Assembly (NCBI GenBank): GCA_049698775.1
Contig: JBAVYM010000054.1
Span: forward strand, 1 to 42,742
Reading direction: 5' to 3'
Length of the DNA stretch: 42,742 bases
Source of the DNA: REEB76 sp049698775
GTDB lineage: Bacteria; Pseudomonadota; Gammaproteobacteria; Natronospirales; REEB76
Positions 1 to 8,863 of the stretch are shown one piece after another. Both the position numbers and the translations under genes were made by a program. The stretch's first letter is position 1. The number at the start of each line of letters is the position of its first letter. The notes below the pieces were generated by a model, which saw only the letters and a program-made list of their open reading frames with translations, did not search any database and was not told where the DNA came from.

Positions 1-52
1 CCACAGCACTAAGAAATGAAACCAAAACCAAACCCGAATACACAAAATCTAA

Positions 53-1621
53 GACACCCTCACTGCCACCGCTGCCGACGGTAGCACAGCGTTCACCTGG
101 CAGGTGAACGTCACCACGGGTGGCAACAGCAGCGTCGGCACCATCTCGACAAACGGTTTGTACACTGCACCGGATCTTCCTCCCCCGGGCGGCCAGGTCA
201 CCATCACCGCCATCGAGCAATCTAACACGGCGCTGTCCGGCACGACGACACTCAGCATCGGTTATTCAAATGCATCATTGAACGGGGCCTATGCCTTCAA
301 TATGAACGGACTTAATAACGGAGCTCCCTGGTCCGCAATCGGCGAATTCAACGCCAATGGCGCGGGACAACTGGGCAATGGCCTGGAAGACATCAATGAT
401 GGAACAACACCTGTCCAACCAAAGACTCCTTTTGCCGGAACATATGCCATCAATCCTGATGGGCTGGGCACAGCAGTTCTTGGAACCGTTGATATCCAGT
501 TCGTTTTGCTGACCGGCGGCCAGGCAAGTCTGATCAGCACCGACGCCGGCACTGTGATAGCAGGCAACATCTCCCCACAAAGTCAGGCGGCCGGCAGCGT
601 GACGAATCTTGGCGGTCCGTATGTTTTCAGCTTCAGCGGCGAGAATACCTCAAATCAGAGTATCACCATGCTTGGCCGCGTCATCGCAACCACCGGGGGT
701 GCATTTACCACTGCCGGGACGGAAGATGTGAATGGCCCGAGTATCTTGTCGAATATCCCCGTGTCGGGCAGCTACAGTTTCGATGACCAAAATCATGGCA
801 CTGCGACCCTCACCGACATTGCTGGATCACATAATTACAGCTTTTATGTGGTTTCTGCATCTGATATCGAATTCCTCTCCTCCGATTCTGCCCAACCCCT
901 GAGTGGCAACCTCTCACCTCAACAGCCCATTACTTTCAGCGATGCCTCCCTGAACGCTCCCTATGTGTTCTTCCTAGGCGGCAACAGTCCAACCAGTGCC
1001 TATATGCAGGCAGGGCAGTTCAATCCATTCGGAAGTGGAAGCCTCGGAACCATCACCGAGGACGTCAATACATTAGGTAGTGTTGGAACATACACGCCCA
1101 CCGGCACTTATACATTCGACCCTTCAGGCAATGGCCGCGGCACGCTCACCATAAACAATCAGGGTGCGAATACTCCCACCACATACGTGTTTTACATGAG
1201 TTCCCCGAGCCAGGGACAATTCATGGCGACCAATAGCAACATCGTCGCAAGCGGTCTTATCATTTCACAACAGCAGGGTACCTCGTTTAACACTGACTCG
1301 CTTGAGGCGCATTATGGATTTACCTTATTCAGCGCGGCAGGACCGGCATCCCCATCCCTGGGTCTCGGCACTCTTGCCCTGGATGGACAGGGTAACCTCA
1401 GCGGCAACCTGCTTCTGAACGCGATCGGCAGTATTCCACCGGTGCTCTCCCTGACTGGTACTTACATGTTGAACACCAGCGTGCGCGGGACCGCCACGCT
1501 CAACAGCAGCGGCGGCGGTAGTTCGCCTTTTGCCGTTTATCCGATCACGCCGGATGAGTTCGTGCTGATTGGCACCAACGCTTTGAGCCCATATCTTGGC
1601 ACGGCAATCATTCAATATTGA
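53..1621 (+). CDS. Repetitive secreted/surface protein, 5'-truncated or disrupted
   Basis: The reading frame is open from the stop at 50-52 to the stop at 1619-1621. The first ATG is at 104, but in-frame coding-like sequence (an Ig-like strand pattern ending in GTISTNGLYTAP) already begins upstream of it. The true start is therefore missing. After this bacterial Ig-like (BIG2-type) remnant come four degenerate repeats of about 105 residues. Each opens with a pattern like SLNGAYAF or SLNAPYVF, continues with a Gly/Asn-rich stretch and an EDVN/EDIN motif, and then a GTY element. Three of the four end with a G-x-(I/L)-x-x-Q element (NISPQ, NLSPQ, IISQQ). I associate such repeats with large hypothetical secreted proteins, notably of Acidobacteria, but no function is known to me. 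There is no transmembrane segment or anchor in the visible part. It converges with murU, with one base between the stops. Confidence 0.6.
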   Translation, partial: DTLTATAADGSTAFTWQVNVTTGGNSSVGTISTNGLYTAPDLPPPGGQVTITAIEQSNTALSGTTTLSIGYSNASLNGAYAFNMNGLNNGAPWSAIGEFNANGAGQLGNGLEDINDGTTPVQPKTPFAGTYAINPDGLGTAVLGTVDIQFVLLTGGQASLISTDAGTVIAGNISPQSQAAGSVTNLGGPYVFSFSGENTSNQSITMLGRVIATTGGAFTTAGTEDVNGPSILSNIPVSGSYSFDDQNHGTATLTDIAGSHNYSFYVVSASDIEFLSSDSAQPLSGNLSPQQPITFSDASLNAPYVFFLGGNSPTSAYMQAGQFNPFGSGSLGTITEDVNTLGSVGTYTPTGTYTFDPSGNGRGTLTINNQGANTPTTYVFYMSSPSQGQFMATNSNIVASGLIISQQQGTSFNTDSLEAHYGFTLFSAAGPASPSLGLGTLALDGQGNLSGNLLLNAIGSIPPVLSLTGTYMLNTSVRGTATLNSSGGGSSPFAVYPITPDEFVLIGTNALSPYLGTAIIQY

Positions 1622-1622
1622 T

Positions 1623-2279
1623 TCACGAGATAGCGCGTAACCCGTCAGTCGTGCCGATATCATTCCAAAACCCGGAATATCTCTGACCACTTACACGCTT
1701 GGCCTGCATGGCCTTCTGCCACCACGGCAACAGCGGGAATCTTCCCGGCACGCAGTCCCGGAAAAAATCAGGATGATGCACGCCGATACCGGCGTAGGTA
1801 AGACGCGGTGTGCCTTCGGCAAGCAGATGGCCACTGGAATCCAGGTGAAAATCACCCTGCGGATGATGCGGTGGATTCTGAACCATCACCAGGTGGGCGA
1901 GATCACCGTCCCGCAGTGCGGTTTTCAGGGTCTCAAAAGGGAAATCCGTGAGGACATCGGCATTCACTATGAGAAAAGCTTCGCTGCCCAGCAGCGGCAA
2001 CGCCTTGAGCACGCCGCCGCCCGTTTCCAAGGCTCCTTCCGGCTCTTCGGAATAATGGATGCGCACGCCAAAACCGGAACCGTCACTCAGGAAGCTCTTG
2101 ATCAGATTCCCCAACCAGGCAAGGTTGATAACGATCTCGGAAAACCCGGCCGCACGCAGTCGTTCCAGATGATGCACGATGAGAGGCTTGCCTTTCACTT
2201 CCAACAAAGGTTTCGGCGTACTGTCCGTGAGCGGACGCAACCTCAGGCCGCGTCCAGCCGCCAATATCATCACTTTCAT
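1623..2279 (-). CDS. murU: N-acetylmuramate alpha-1-phosphate uridylyltransferase (MurU)
   Basis: A 218-residue nucleotidyltransferase that makes UDP-MurNAc from MurNAc-1-phosphate in the cytoplasm. This is the second step of the anabolic peptidoglycan recycling route that bypasses MurA. The N-terminus carries the sugar-nucleotidyltransferase signature (LAAGRGLRLRPLTD, then PKPLLEVKGKPLI, residues about 6-35). A GGGVLKALPLLG stretch and the metal-binding NADVLTDF follow near residues 87-115. The length is normal for MurU, shorter than glucose-1-phosphate thymidylyltransferases. Its ATG overlaps the amgK stop (ATGA), so the two are translationally coupled, and the amgK-murU pair supports the specific call over a generic nucleotidyltransferase. 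The pair is known from Pseudomonas, where it contributes to intrinsic fosfomycin tolerance. Confidence 0.85.
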   Translation of the reverse strand: MKVMILAAGRGLRLRPLTDSTPKPLLEVKGKPLIVHHLERLRAAGFSEIVINLAWLGNLIKSFLSDGSGFGVRIHYSEEPEGALETGGGVLKALPLLGSEAFLIVNADVLTDFPFETLKTALRDGDLAHLVMVQNPPHHPQGDFHLDSSGHLLAEGTPRLTYAGIGVHHPDFFRDCVPGRFPLLPWWQKAMQAKRVSGQRYSGFWNDIGTTDGLRAIS

Positions 2280-3268
2280 GTGGCCGCCATCCTGCCTTGT
2301 GTACGCTGCTCCAGCGCATCCAGCAGTTTCAACAGCGGCGTAAATTCCTTGTAGAGTTTGCCGGTCTCGTGCACGTAATTCAAAAATCGCGGCGTATCCT
2401 TCAAATAAACAGGCTTGCCGTCACGATAATTTATACGCGCAAAGATACCCAGCACCTTGAAATGCCGCTGCAAGCCCATCCAGTCGAAAGCCCGCGTGAA
2501 TTCTGAATATTTCTGCACCGGCAAGCCGGTCTGCTGCGCCCGCTCCCAATATCGCCGCCGCCAAAATTCGATACGCTCGGTTCCCCAGGAAATGAAGGCA
2601 TCCTTGAACAAGGAAACCACGTCGTAGCTGATGGGGCCATAGACCGCGTCCTGGAAATCCAGCACGCCTGGATTGGGAGTGCTCAACATGAGATTGCGCG
2701 GCATGTAATCGCGGTGCACGAAAACCTGCGGCTGCGCCAAGGCACTGTTTTCCAGCAGGCTGAAAACGGACTCCAGGATCGTGCGCTCTGCAACCGTGAG
2801 TGTGACATTCAAGTGGCGCGCCACATACCATTCCGGGAACAGGTTCAATTCGCGGCGTAGCAGCGCCTGATCATATGGCGGCAACACACCAGGCAGGCTG
2901 GCTCGCTGCCATCGGATCAACGCATCAACGGCATCGGAGAACAACGCATCGGCGTTTTCGTCATTCAGTGCATCCAGATAACTTTGCCGGCCCAGATCAC
3001 TGAGCAACAGAAAACCGCGGTCCAGATCCTGAGCCAGGATATCCGGAGCATGCACACCGGCGGCTTTCAGCAATCCAGCCACATGCACGAAGGGCCGGCA
3101 GTCTTCCCTGGGTGGGGGCGCATCCATGACGATGCTGGAGCGGCAGCCGGTCTGGATGCGAAAATAACGGCGGAAACTGGCATCCTCGGATACCGGCTCC
3201 AGTTTCACGGCCGACAGCCGCAAAGTTTCTTGCGCCCAGACTTTCAGCTCCTCAAGCCGTTGCGACAT
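2276..3268 (-). CDS. amgK: N-acetylmuramate/N-acetylglucosamine anomeric kinase (AmgK)
   Basis: A 330-residue aminoglycoside-phosphotransferase-fold kinase that phosphorylates MurNAc (and GlcNAc) at the anomeric position, feeding MurU. The catalytic loop HRDYMPRNLM and the Mg-binding VLDFQDAVYGP are present in the C-terminal half. The N-terminal lobe has SEDASFRRYFRI, typical of this family. The frame stays open to 3430, but I start it at the ATG at 3266-3268 (MSQRLEELK). The longer form would run into lptD and carries no family sequence. It is divergent from lptD with an intergenic gap of about 80 bp, an arrangement also seen in pseudomonads. It overlaps murU by four bases. Confidence 0.85.
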   Translation of the reverse strand: MSQRLEELKVWAQETLRLSAVKLEPVSEDASFRRYFRIQTGCRSSIVMDAPPPREDCRPFVHVAGLLKAAGVHAPDILAQDLDRGFLLLSDLGRQSYLDALNDENADALFSDAVDALIRWQRASLPGVLPPYDQALLRRELNLFPEWYVARHLNVTLTVAERTILESVFSLLENSALAQPQVFVHRDYMPRNLMLSTPNPGVLDFQDAVYGPISYDVVSLFKDAFISWGTERIEFWRRRYWERAQQTGLPVQKYSEFTRAFDWMGLQRHFKVLGIFARINYRDGKPVYLKDTPRFLNYVHETGKLYKEFTPLLKLLDALEQRTQGRMAAT

Positions 3269-3347
3269 CCAGCCATCTCCCGGTTTGAACCCGTTATTAA
3301 AGTGTGCGATTGTACCCCGCGTTGCATACCGGTTCAGGAGTCTGTTG

Positions 3348-5585
3348 GTGAATGTGAGCCGCGCATTGGTCTTGGCCGTTACACTGCTTGCATCCGCGCC
3401 GTTGTTCGCCGATAGCCCGCCTGGCACCATCGGTTATAACCAGTGGGCCACCTGCCCGATCCCGCCTGCTGCCGTCGCCAGTGTCACACCCGCTCCCGCG
3501 GCCGGCGCCAATCCGCCCACCCACATCAGCGCCGATTTACTCAAAGGTTATGTGCATGGTGAAGCGCTGCTTACCGGCCACGCCCAGGCGATCCAGGGTG
3601 ACAAACGCTTGACCGCCGAGCGCATGCAATACAACAGCGTGACGGGGAACACCCACGCCACGGACAATGTGCATTTCAGTTCACCCACTATGGATTTGCG
3701 CGGGCCATCGGGGGATTACAATCTCAATACCGGTAGCGGCACATTCAATGATGCCAATTTCTTCCTGCCGCAGCGTCATGGCCGGGGTACAGCCAAGCTT
3801 TTGAGAGCACTGGACAAAAACCATGATCTGCTCACCGATGTGCACTACACTACCTGCCCCGTGGGGCGACGCGACTGGGTGCTGAATGCGCCCGACCTGG
3901 AACTGGATCAGACCACCAATACCGGTGTGGGCCACAACGTCATCATTGATTTTTTCAACATTCCCATTTTCTGGACACCCTATATCAATTTCCCGCTGAA
4001 CGACGACCGCAAATCCGGGTTCCTGGATCCGGCCTTCGGTTTCTCGACTTTCACGGGCACCGACCTCAGCACACCGTATTACCTGAACCTGGCACCGAAC
4101 TATGATGCGACGCTGACACCACGCATCATTACCAAGCGCGGCTTCGATATGAGCGGCGAGTTCCGCTATCTCACCGATTCAAGCAAGGGTCTGATAGACG
4201 TCAGCTATCTGCCGCATGACCAACTTGCCGATCAGGAACGCGGCCTGCTAAATTTCTCGGATATCACGCAACTCTGGACCGGCTGGAACTTCAATACCGC
4301 TTACAACTGGGTGTCGGACAACAATTATTTTCAGGACCTGGGCGATAGTCTGGCCACCATCGCCACCACCAGTCAGGAACGCCATGCTGCAATCAGCTAT
4401 AGCCAGCCGAATTCGGGCTGGACGTTCATGAGCCAGGTACAGGACTGGCAAATCGTGGACCCCACTATTCCGCCCAGCGCGTATCCCTACAAGCGTCTGC
4501 CCCAGACACTGCTCGCCTGGCAAAGCGATCCCACCAGCGGCGGGCCTCAATATGCCTTCAACAGTGAACTGGTACAGTTTCAACAGGACGAGCAAATAGG
4601 CGCTCTGCGCCTGGATCTCAAACCCACCGCTAGTTACACCTTCGGCAATGCCGGTTATTACTTCACGCCCACAGCGGCTCTACGCGTCACCGAGTACAAC
4701 CTGGATCAGAACGTGCCCACCGGCACCCAAACGGATTTGTCCCGCGTGACGCCCATCGTCAGCCTCGACAGCGGTCTGTTTTTCCAGCGCGAGGTGGGCG
4801 ATAGCGGCAATTATATACAGACACTGGAGCCGCGGCTGTTTTATCTCTACGTGCCTTACCGCAACCAAACGCAGATCCCGATTTTCGATACTATCCAACC
4901 CCAATTCAGCTACTTGCAATTGTTCACGGACAACAGCTTCGACGGTGGCGACCGTCAGGCAGACGCCAACCAACTTAGTTATGCGCTAACCAGCCGCCTG
5001 CTGGATGCCTCCGACGGTTCTCAACTGCTGCAAGGAGATATCGGCCAGATTCGCTATTTCCGCGACCGCGACGTGCAGTTGCCGGGCGTGGCCCCACAGA
5101 CCAATTTGTTTTCCGATGTGGTGGGCGACATCACCTTGAACCTTAGCAAAAGTTGGTCCACCAGCTATGGCCAGCAATGGGATCCGACCACACGCCAGAC
5201 GGACTCGGCTTCCATCGGTGTCCAATACCATCCAAGCTTCCATCAGGTCATCAATCTGGCTTACAGTTACAACCGTGACCTGAACCTGAAACAGACGGAT
5301 CTGTCGTTTGCATGGCCGCTCAGCAGCCACTGGAGCATGGTGGGCCGCTGGAACTACGACGTGCAAAACAAACTCACGCTGGAGAGCTTCGCGGGATTTG
5401 AATATGACAGTTGTTGCTGGGTTTTCCAGATTGTGCACCGCCGTTACATTACCCAGACCGGCCAAGCCAACACGGCGATTTTCTTTCAGTTGCAGCTCAA
5501 GGGTCTGGCCACCATCGGCCGCCGGCTCGAGGATTTCCTGCAAAATGGTATCCTAGGCTACTCCGACACCACCCAACCGCAATAA
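3348..5585 (+). CDS. lptD: LPS-assembly outer-membrane protein LptD
   Basis: LptD is the outer-membrane barrel that, plugged by LptE, inserts lipopolysaccharide into the outer leaflet. The chosen start is a GTG at 3348, seven bases after AGGAG (3336-3340). It gives 745 residues with a signal peptide cleaved after about residue 21 (SAPLFA). A TTG at 3285 or a GTG at 3354 are alternatives. An OstA/LptA-like beta-jellyroll domain (residues about 40-170; GEALLTGHAQAIQGDKRLTAERM) is followed by the C-terminal barrel. Four cysteines match the two disulfides of the family: Cys36, Cys170 and the adjacent pair Cys689-Cys690. The gene begins the classical lptD-surA-pdxA-rsmA-apaGH order, with surA 16 bp downstream. 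Non-ATG initiation is unusual for so essential a gene. Confidence 0.93.
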   Translation: MNVSRALVLAVTLLASAPLFADSPPGTIGYNQWATCPIPPAAVASVTPAPAAGANPPTHISADLLKGYVHGEALLTGHAQAIQGDKRLTAERMQYNSVTGNTHATDNVHFSSPTMDLRGPSGDYNLNTGSGTFNDANFFLPQRHGRGTAKLLRALDKNHDLLTDVHYTTCPVGRRDWVLNAPDLELDQTTNTGVGHNVIIDFFNIPIFWTPYINFPLNDDRKSGFLDPAFGFSTFTGTDLSTPYYLNLAPNYDATLTPRIITKRGFDMSGEFRYLTDSSKGLIDVSYLPHDQLADQERGLLNFSDITQLWTGWNFNTAYNWVSDNNYFQDLGDSLATIATTSQERHAAISYSQPNSGWTFMSQVQDWQIVDPTIPPSAYPYKRLPQTLLAWQSDPTSGGPQYAFNSELVQFQQDEQIGALRLDLKPTASYTFGNAGYYFTPTAALRVTEYNLDQNVPTGTQTDLSRVTPIVSLDSGLFFQREVGDSGNYIQTLEPRLFYLYVPYRNQTQIPIFDTIQPQFSYLQLFTDNSFDGGDRQADANQLSYALTSRLLDASDGSQLLQGDIGQIRYFRDRDVQLPGVAPQTNLFSDVVGDITLNLSKSWSTSYGQQWDPTTRQTDSASIGVQYHPSFHQVINLAYSYNRDLNLKQTDLSFAWPLSSHWSMVGRWNYDVQNKLTLESFAGFEYDSCCWVFQIVHRRYITQTGQANTAIFFQLQLKGLATIGRRLEDFLQNGILGYSDTTQPQ

Positions 5586-5601
5586 GCAAGGTTCACATTT
5601 C

Positions 5602-6999
5602 ATGCTGAAATCCGCTCACCGTCTGCTGGCGGCGTTTGCCGCCATCCTGCTGCTCTGCGCTGCCTGTGCCTCCACGCCCAAGCCGAATCCCAACGTCAGC
5701 GCCACTGCGGTGATGACACCGGCTCCGGCGCAAGCCACTGCTGTGGCTGCGGCCATCGCCAAGGCCTCCTCCACCGGTACGCTGCTGGACCGGGTCGTAG
5801 CCGTGGTGAATGATGAAGTGATTTTGAAGAGCGAACTGGACCAGCGCGTTGCGGAAATCACCCGGCAGATCCAGGCCGAGGGCACGGCTCTGCCGCCGGG
5901 GAACATCCTGCGTAAGCAGGTGCTGGAACAGATGGTGATGACGCGGCTGGAACTGCAAATGGCGGCCAACAAGGGCATTAATGTCAGCGATGACACGCTC
6001 AATCAGAACCTCAGCCGCATCGCGGAACGCAACGGCCTGACCCTGGTCCAGCTACCCGAGAAACTCCAGCAGGAGGGCATAATTTACGCCGACTTCCGTC
6101 AGAATTTGCGTAATCAATTGATCATCAACCAGATAGAGCAGCAGGTGGTCAGCGACCAGATGCACATCACACCGCGCGAGGTCGAGGCGCAGATCGAGGC
6201 AGATGCGGCCAACGGCAACGCTAACACGCAATATCATCTTTCCCAAATCCTGATTGCCATCCCCGCGGATCCCACACCGGCGCAGGTGGCTGAAGCCCGC
6301 ACCAAGGCTCAGAGTGTCTATGAGAAGCTGAAAAAAGGCGCGGACTTCGCCGCCACGGCGGTGGAATACTCACAAGGTCAGCAGGCCCTCAAAGGCGGTG
6401 ACCTGGGATGGCGTAAAGGCTCGGAACTGCCCACCATTTTTGCCGATGCCGTCCGTCAAATGAAACCGGGTGACATCAGCGAACCGCTGTCGAGTTCCAG
6501 CGGATTTCATATTGTGAAACTGGATGAATTAAAGAGTGCGGAAAACAAGGTGGAAATCACCCAGACCCATGCGCGTCATATCCTGCTCCAGTCCAGCGCC
6601 ATCATGACCGATGCCGAAGCCCAGGCCAAGCTGGAGGAATGGCGCAAACAGATCCTGGCCGGCGCGGATTTTGCCAAGCTCGCCAAGCAGTATTCCGAGG
6701 ATCCCGGTTCCGCCAGCAAGGGCGGCGATCTGGGCTGGGTTGATACCGGCGCCACGGTGCCTGCATTCCAGCAACAAATGGACAAGCTGCAAGTCGGGCA
6801 GATCAGCGAGCCGTTCAAGAGCCAGTATGGCTGGCACATCGTGCAGGTGCTGGGTCGTCGCAAAGCGGATCAAACCGCGGAATACACCCAGAACAAAGCT
6901 TACGAGGCTATCTACTCGCGCAAGTCCGAGGAAATCGTCCAGCAGTGGATGAGCCAGCTCAAGGATTCCGCTTACATTGAATATCATCTGGAAAGCTGA
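5602..6999 (+). CDS. surA: Periplasmic chaperone / peptidyl-prolyl isomerase SurA
   Basis: A 465-residue SurA-type chaperone that escorts outer-membrane proteins such as its neighbour LptD to the BAM complex. A hydrophobic leader (residues about 7-23) precedes an Ala/Pro-rich linker. The SurA N-terminal domain starts at about residue 60 (LDRVVAVVNDEVILKSELDQRV). Two parvulin (PpiC) domains lie at about 212-312 and 323-420; both show the GGDLGW motif and a following SGFHIVKL or YGWHIVQV strand. The leader ends in CAACAST, a weak lipobox-like site, so this SurA could be lipidated instead of soluble. The poor -3 residue makes that uncertain. It lies 24 bp upstream of pdxA. Confidence 0.92.
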   Translation: MLKSAHRLLAAFAAILLLCAACASTPKPNPNVSATAVMTPAPAQATAVAAAIAKASSTGTLLDRVVAVVNDEVILKSELDQRVAEITRQIQAEGTALPPGNILRKQVLEQMVMTRLELQMAANKGINVSDDTLNQNLSRIAERNGLTLVQLPEKLQQEGIIYADFRQNLRNQLIINQIEQQVVSDQMHITPREVEAQIEADAANGNANTQYHLSQILIAIPADPTPAQVAEARTKAQSVYEKLKKGADFAATAVEYSQGQQALKGGDLGWRKGSELPTIFADAVRQMKPGDISEPLSSSSGFHIVKLDELKSAENKVEITQTHARHILLQSSAIMTDAEAQAKLEEWRKQILAGADFAKLAKQYSEDPGSASKGGDLGWVDTGATVPAFQQQMDKLQVGQISEPFKSQYGWHIVQVLGRRKADQTAEYTQNKAYEAIYSRKSEEIVQQWMSQLKDSAYIEYHLES

Positions 7000-7023
7000 G
7001 CAAGCGATCCGCTGACCGTATCC

Positions 7024-8010
7024 ATGTCCGCTCTATTGCCCCGTATCGCGCTCACCACCGGCGAGCCGGCGGGCATCGGCCCGGATATTTGTATCAAGCT
7101 TGCCCAGACTGCCCATGCGGTGGACCTTGTCGCCATTAGTGATGCGGACGTACTTGCCGCACGCGCCCAGACGTTGGGATTGCCTGTGACACTCACAACG
7201 TATAAGCAGACTGATCGTTTTACGCAGCAAGCCAGCCGATTGCGCGTCCTGCCGGTAACAGCGCGCGCACCGGTACAAGCCGGTGTACTCAACACCGCCA
7301 ATGCACCTTACGTGCTTGAAACGCTTGATCGCGCCGTGGGCGGCTGCTTGAACGGCGAATTTGACGCCATGGTGACCGCGCCGGTGCACAAGGGCATCAT
7401 AAATGACGCTGGCTTTCCCTTTACCGGACACACGGAATATCTTGCCGCGCGTTGCCATGCGCTGCCGCCGGTGATGCTGCTTACCGCCGGCACACTGCGT
7501 GTGGCGCTCGCCACCACGCATCTGCCGCTCAAGGACGTGCCCGGCGCCATCACCAAAACCTCACTCAAACATACTTTGCGTGTACTGCATGCGGACCTGC
7601 AAAAGCGTTTCGGCATTCCACAACCGCGTATCCTGGTACTGGGGCTGAATCCGCACGCCAGCGAAGGTGGCCATCTGGGCCGCGAAGAAATCGAGATCAT
7701 TGCACCGGTTTGTGAAAAATTGCGTGCCGAAGGCATGGCATTGACCGGCCCGGTGTCCGCCGACACCGCCTTCGACAAAGAACGACTGAAAAACGTGGAT
7801 GTCGTACTCGCCATGTACCATGATCAGGGTTTGCCGGTGCTGAAACACGCCGGCTTCGGCCACGCCGTGAACATTACGCTCGGCCTGCCCATCATCCGCA
7901 CCTCGGTGGATCACGGCACCGCGCTGGAACTCGCTGGTACCGGCCGCGCCGAGCACACCAGCCTGGAAGCTGCCTTGAGTCTCGCCATCGAAATGAGTCG
8001 GCGGGCGTGA
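7024..8010 (+). CDS. pdxA: 4-hydroxythreonine-4-phosphate dehydrogenase PdxA
   Basis: A 328-residue NAD-dependent oxidative decarboxylase of pyridoxal 5'-phosphate synthesis (the DXP-dependent route), cytoplasmic and normally a dimer with a bound divalent metal. Visible family marks are TTGEPAGIGPDI at the N-terminus, the TAPVHKG loop, the metal-ligand TGHTEYLA region, GLNPHASEGGHLGREE, and MYHDQGLPVLKH near the C-terminus. Full-length for the family. The stop codon overlaps the GTG start of rsmA (GTGA), so the two genes are probably translationally coupled. PLP is also the cofactor of kynureninase encoded farther downstream, but I do not infer a regulatory link from that. Confidence 0.95.
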   Translation: MSALLPRIALTTGEPAGIGPDICIKLAQTAHAVDLVAISDADVLAARAQTLGLPVTLTTYKQTDRFTQQASRLRVLPVTARAPVQAGVLNTANAPYVLETLDRAVGGCLNGEFDAMVTAPVHKGIINDAGFPFTGHTEYLAARCHALPPVMLLTAGTLRVALATTHLPLKDVPGAITKTSLKHTLRVLHADLQKRFGIPQPRILVLGLNPHASEGGHLGREEIEIIAPVCEKLRAEGMALTGPVSADTAFDKERLKNVDVVLAMYHDQGLPVLKHAGFGHAVNITLGLPIIRTSVDHGTALELAGTGRAEHTSLEAALSLAIEMSRRA

Positions 8011-8798
8011 ATCCGCCAAGCACCGCACCAGACCATCAACCTCGCAAACGTTTCGGTCAGCATTTTCTTCACGACCGCAACGTCATTGGCAAAATCCTGC
8101 TGGCTGTTGCTCCGGCGCCCGATGATTTTCTTGTAGAGATCGGTCCCGGCCTCGGTGCACTCACCCTGCCGCTGCTGGAGCGTTGCGGAACACTCACGGC
8201 CGTGGAACTGGACCGCGATGTGATTCCACGCCTGCAGGAACAGGCGGCAGGCAAAGGTACACTGCGTATCATTCAAGGCGACGCGCTCAAAACCGATTTC
8301 CGCGCGCTGGTCCCGCCCAATCGGAAAATCCGGTTGGTGGGCAATCTGCCCTACAACATTTCCACGCCTTTGCTGTTTCACGTGCTGGATCAGGCGGATG
8401 CCATAACTGACATGCACTTCATGCTGCAAAAGGAAGTGGTGCGGCGCATGGCGGCGAAACCGGGCGGCAAGGAATATGGCCGGCTCACGGTAATGTTGGC
8501 CGCGCGCTGCCGGGTGGAACCGCTGTTCACCATTGGCGCGGGTGCCTTCCGCCCGCCGCCGAGAGTGGAGTCGAGCTTCGTGCGGTTAATACCCCACGTC
8601 ATGCCGCCTTTCCCGCTGGCGGACCCGGTCCGCTTCGCCCAACTCGTCAGCCAAGCCTTCAGCCACCGCCGCAAGACCCTGCTCAATGCCCTGTGGGGGC
8701 TGTCCGACGAGGGCGACATCCGCGCCGCGGGCCTGGACCCCCGCGCCCGCCCCGAAACCCTGAGCGCCGGCGATTACGCGCGGCTCGCGGCACACTGA
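8007..8798 (+). CDS. rsmA: 16S rRNA dimethyladenosine transferase RsmA (KsgA)
   Basis: A 263-residue SAM-dependent enzyme that dimethylates the two adjacent adenines near the 3' end of 16S rRNA (A1518/A1519 in E. coli numbering) during late 30S assembly. The characteristic opening RKRFGQHFLHDRNV is followed by SAM motif I (VEIGPGLGALT), the acidic VELDRD, the catalytic NLPYNIST (motif IV) and the RPPPRVESSF stretch. Translation starts at GTG 8007, which shares bases with the pdxA TGA. The C-terminus is standard. Confidence 0.95.
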   Translation: MNPPSTAPDHQPRKRFGQHFLHDRNVIGKILLAVAPAPDDFLVEIGPGLGALTLPLLERCGTLTAVELDRDVIPRLQEQAAGKGTLRIIQGDALKTDFRALVPPNRKIRLVGNLPYNISTPLLFHVLDQADAITDMHFMLQKEVVRRMAAKPGGKEYGRLTVMLAARCRVEPLFTIGAGAFRPPPRVESSFVRLIPHVMPPFPLADPVRFAQLVSQAFSHRRKTLLNALWGLSDEGDIRAAGLDPRARPETLSAGDYARLAAH

Positions 8799-8863
8799 TT
8801 CCCAGGCTGGCGCTCGCGCCACCCGTCCGTATACTTGAACGGTTCCACACCGGAGGATCACCC

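Noticed and set aside
2276..3430. Longer form of AmgK starting at 3430
   Set aside because: The additional 54 residues are antisense to the lptD signal-peptide region and have no match to the kinase fold; ATG 3268 fits the family start.
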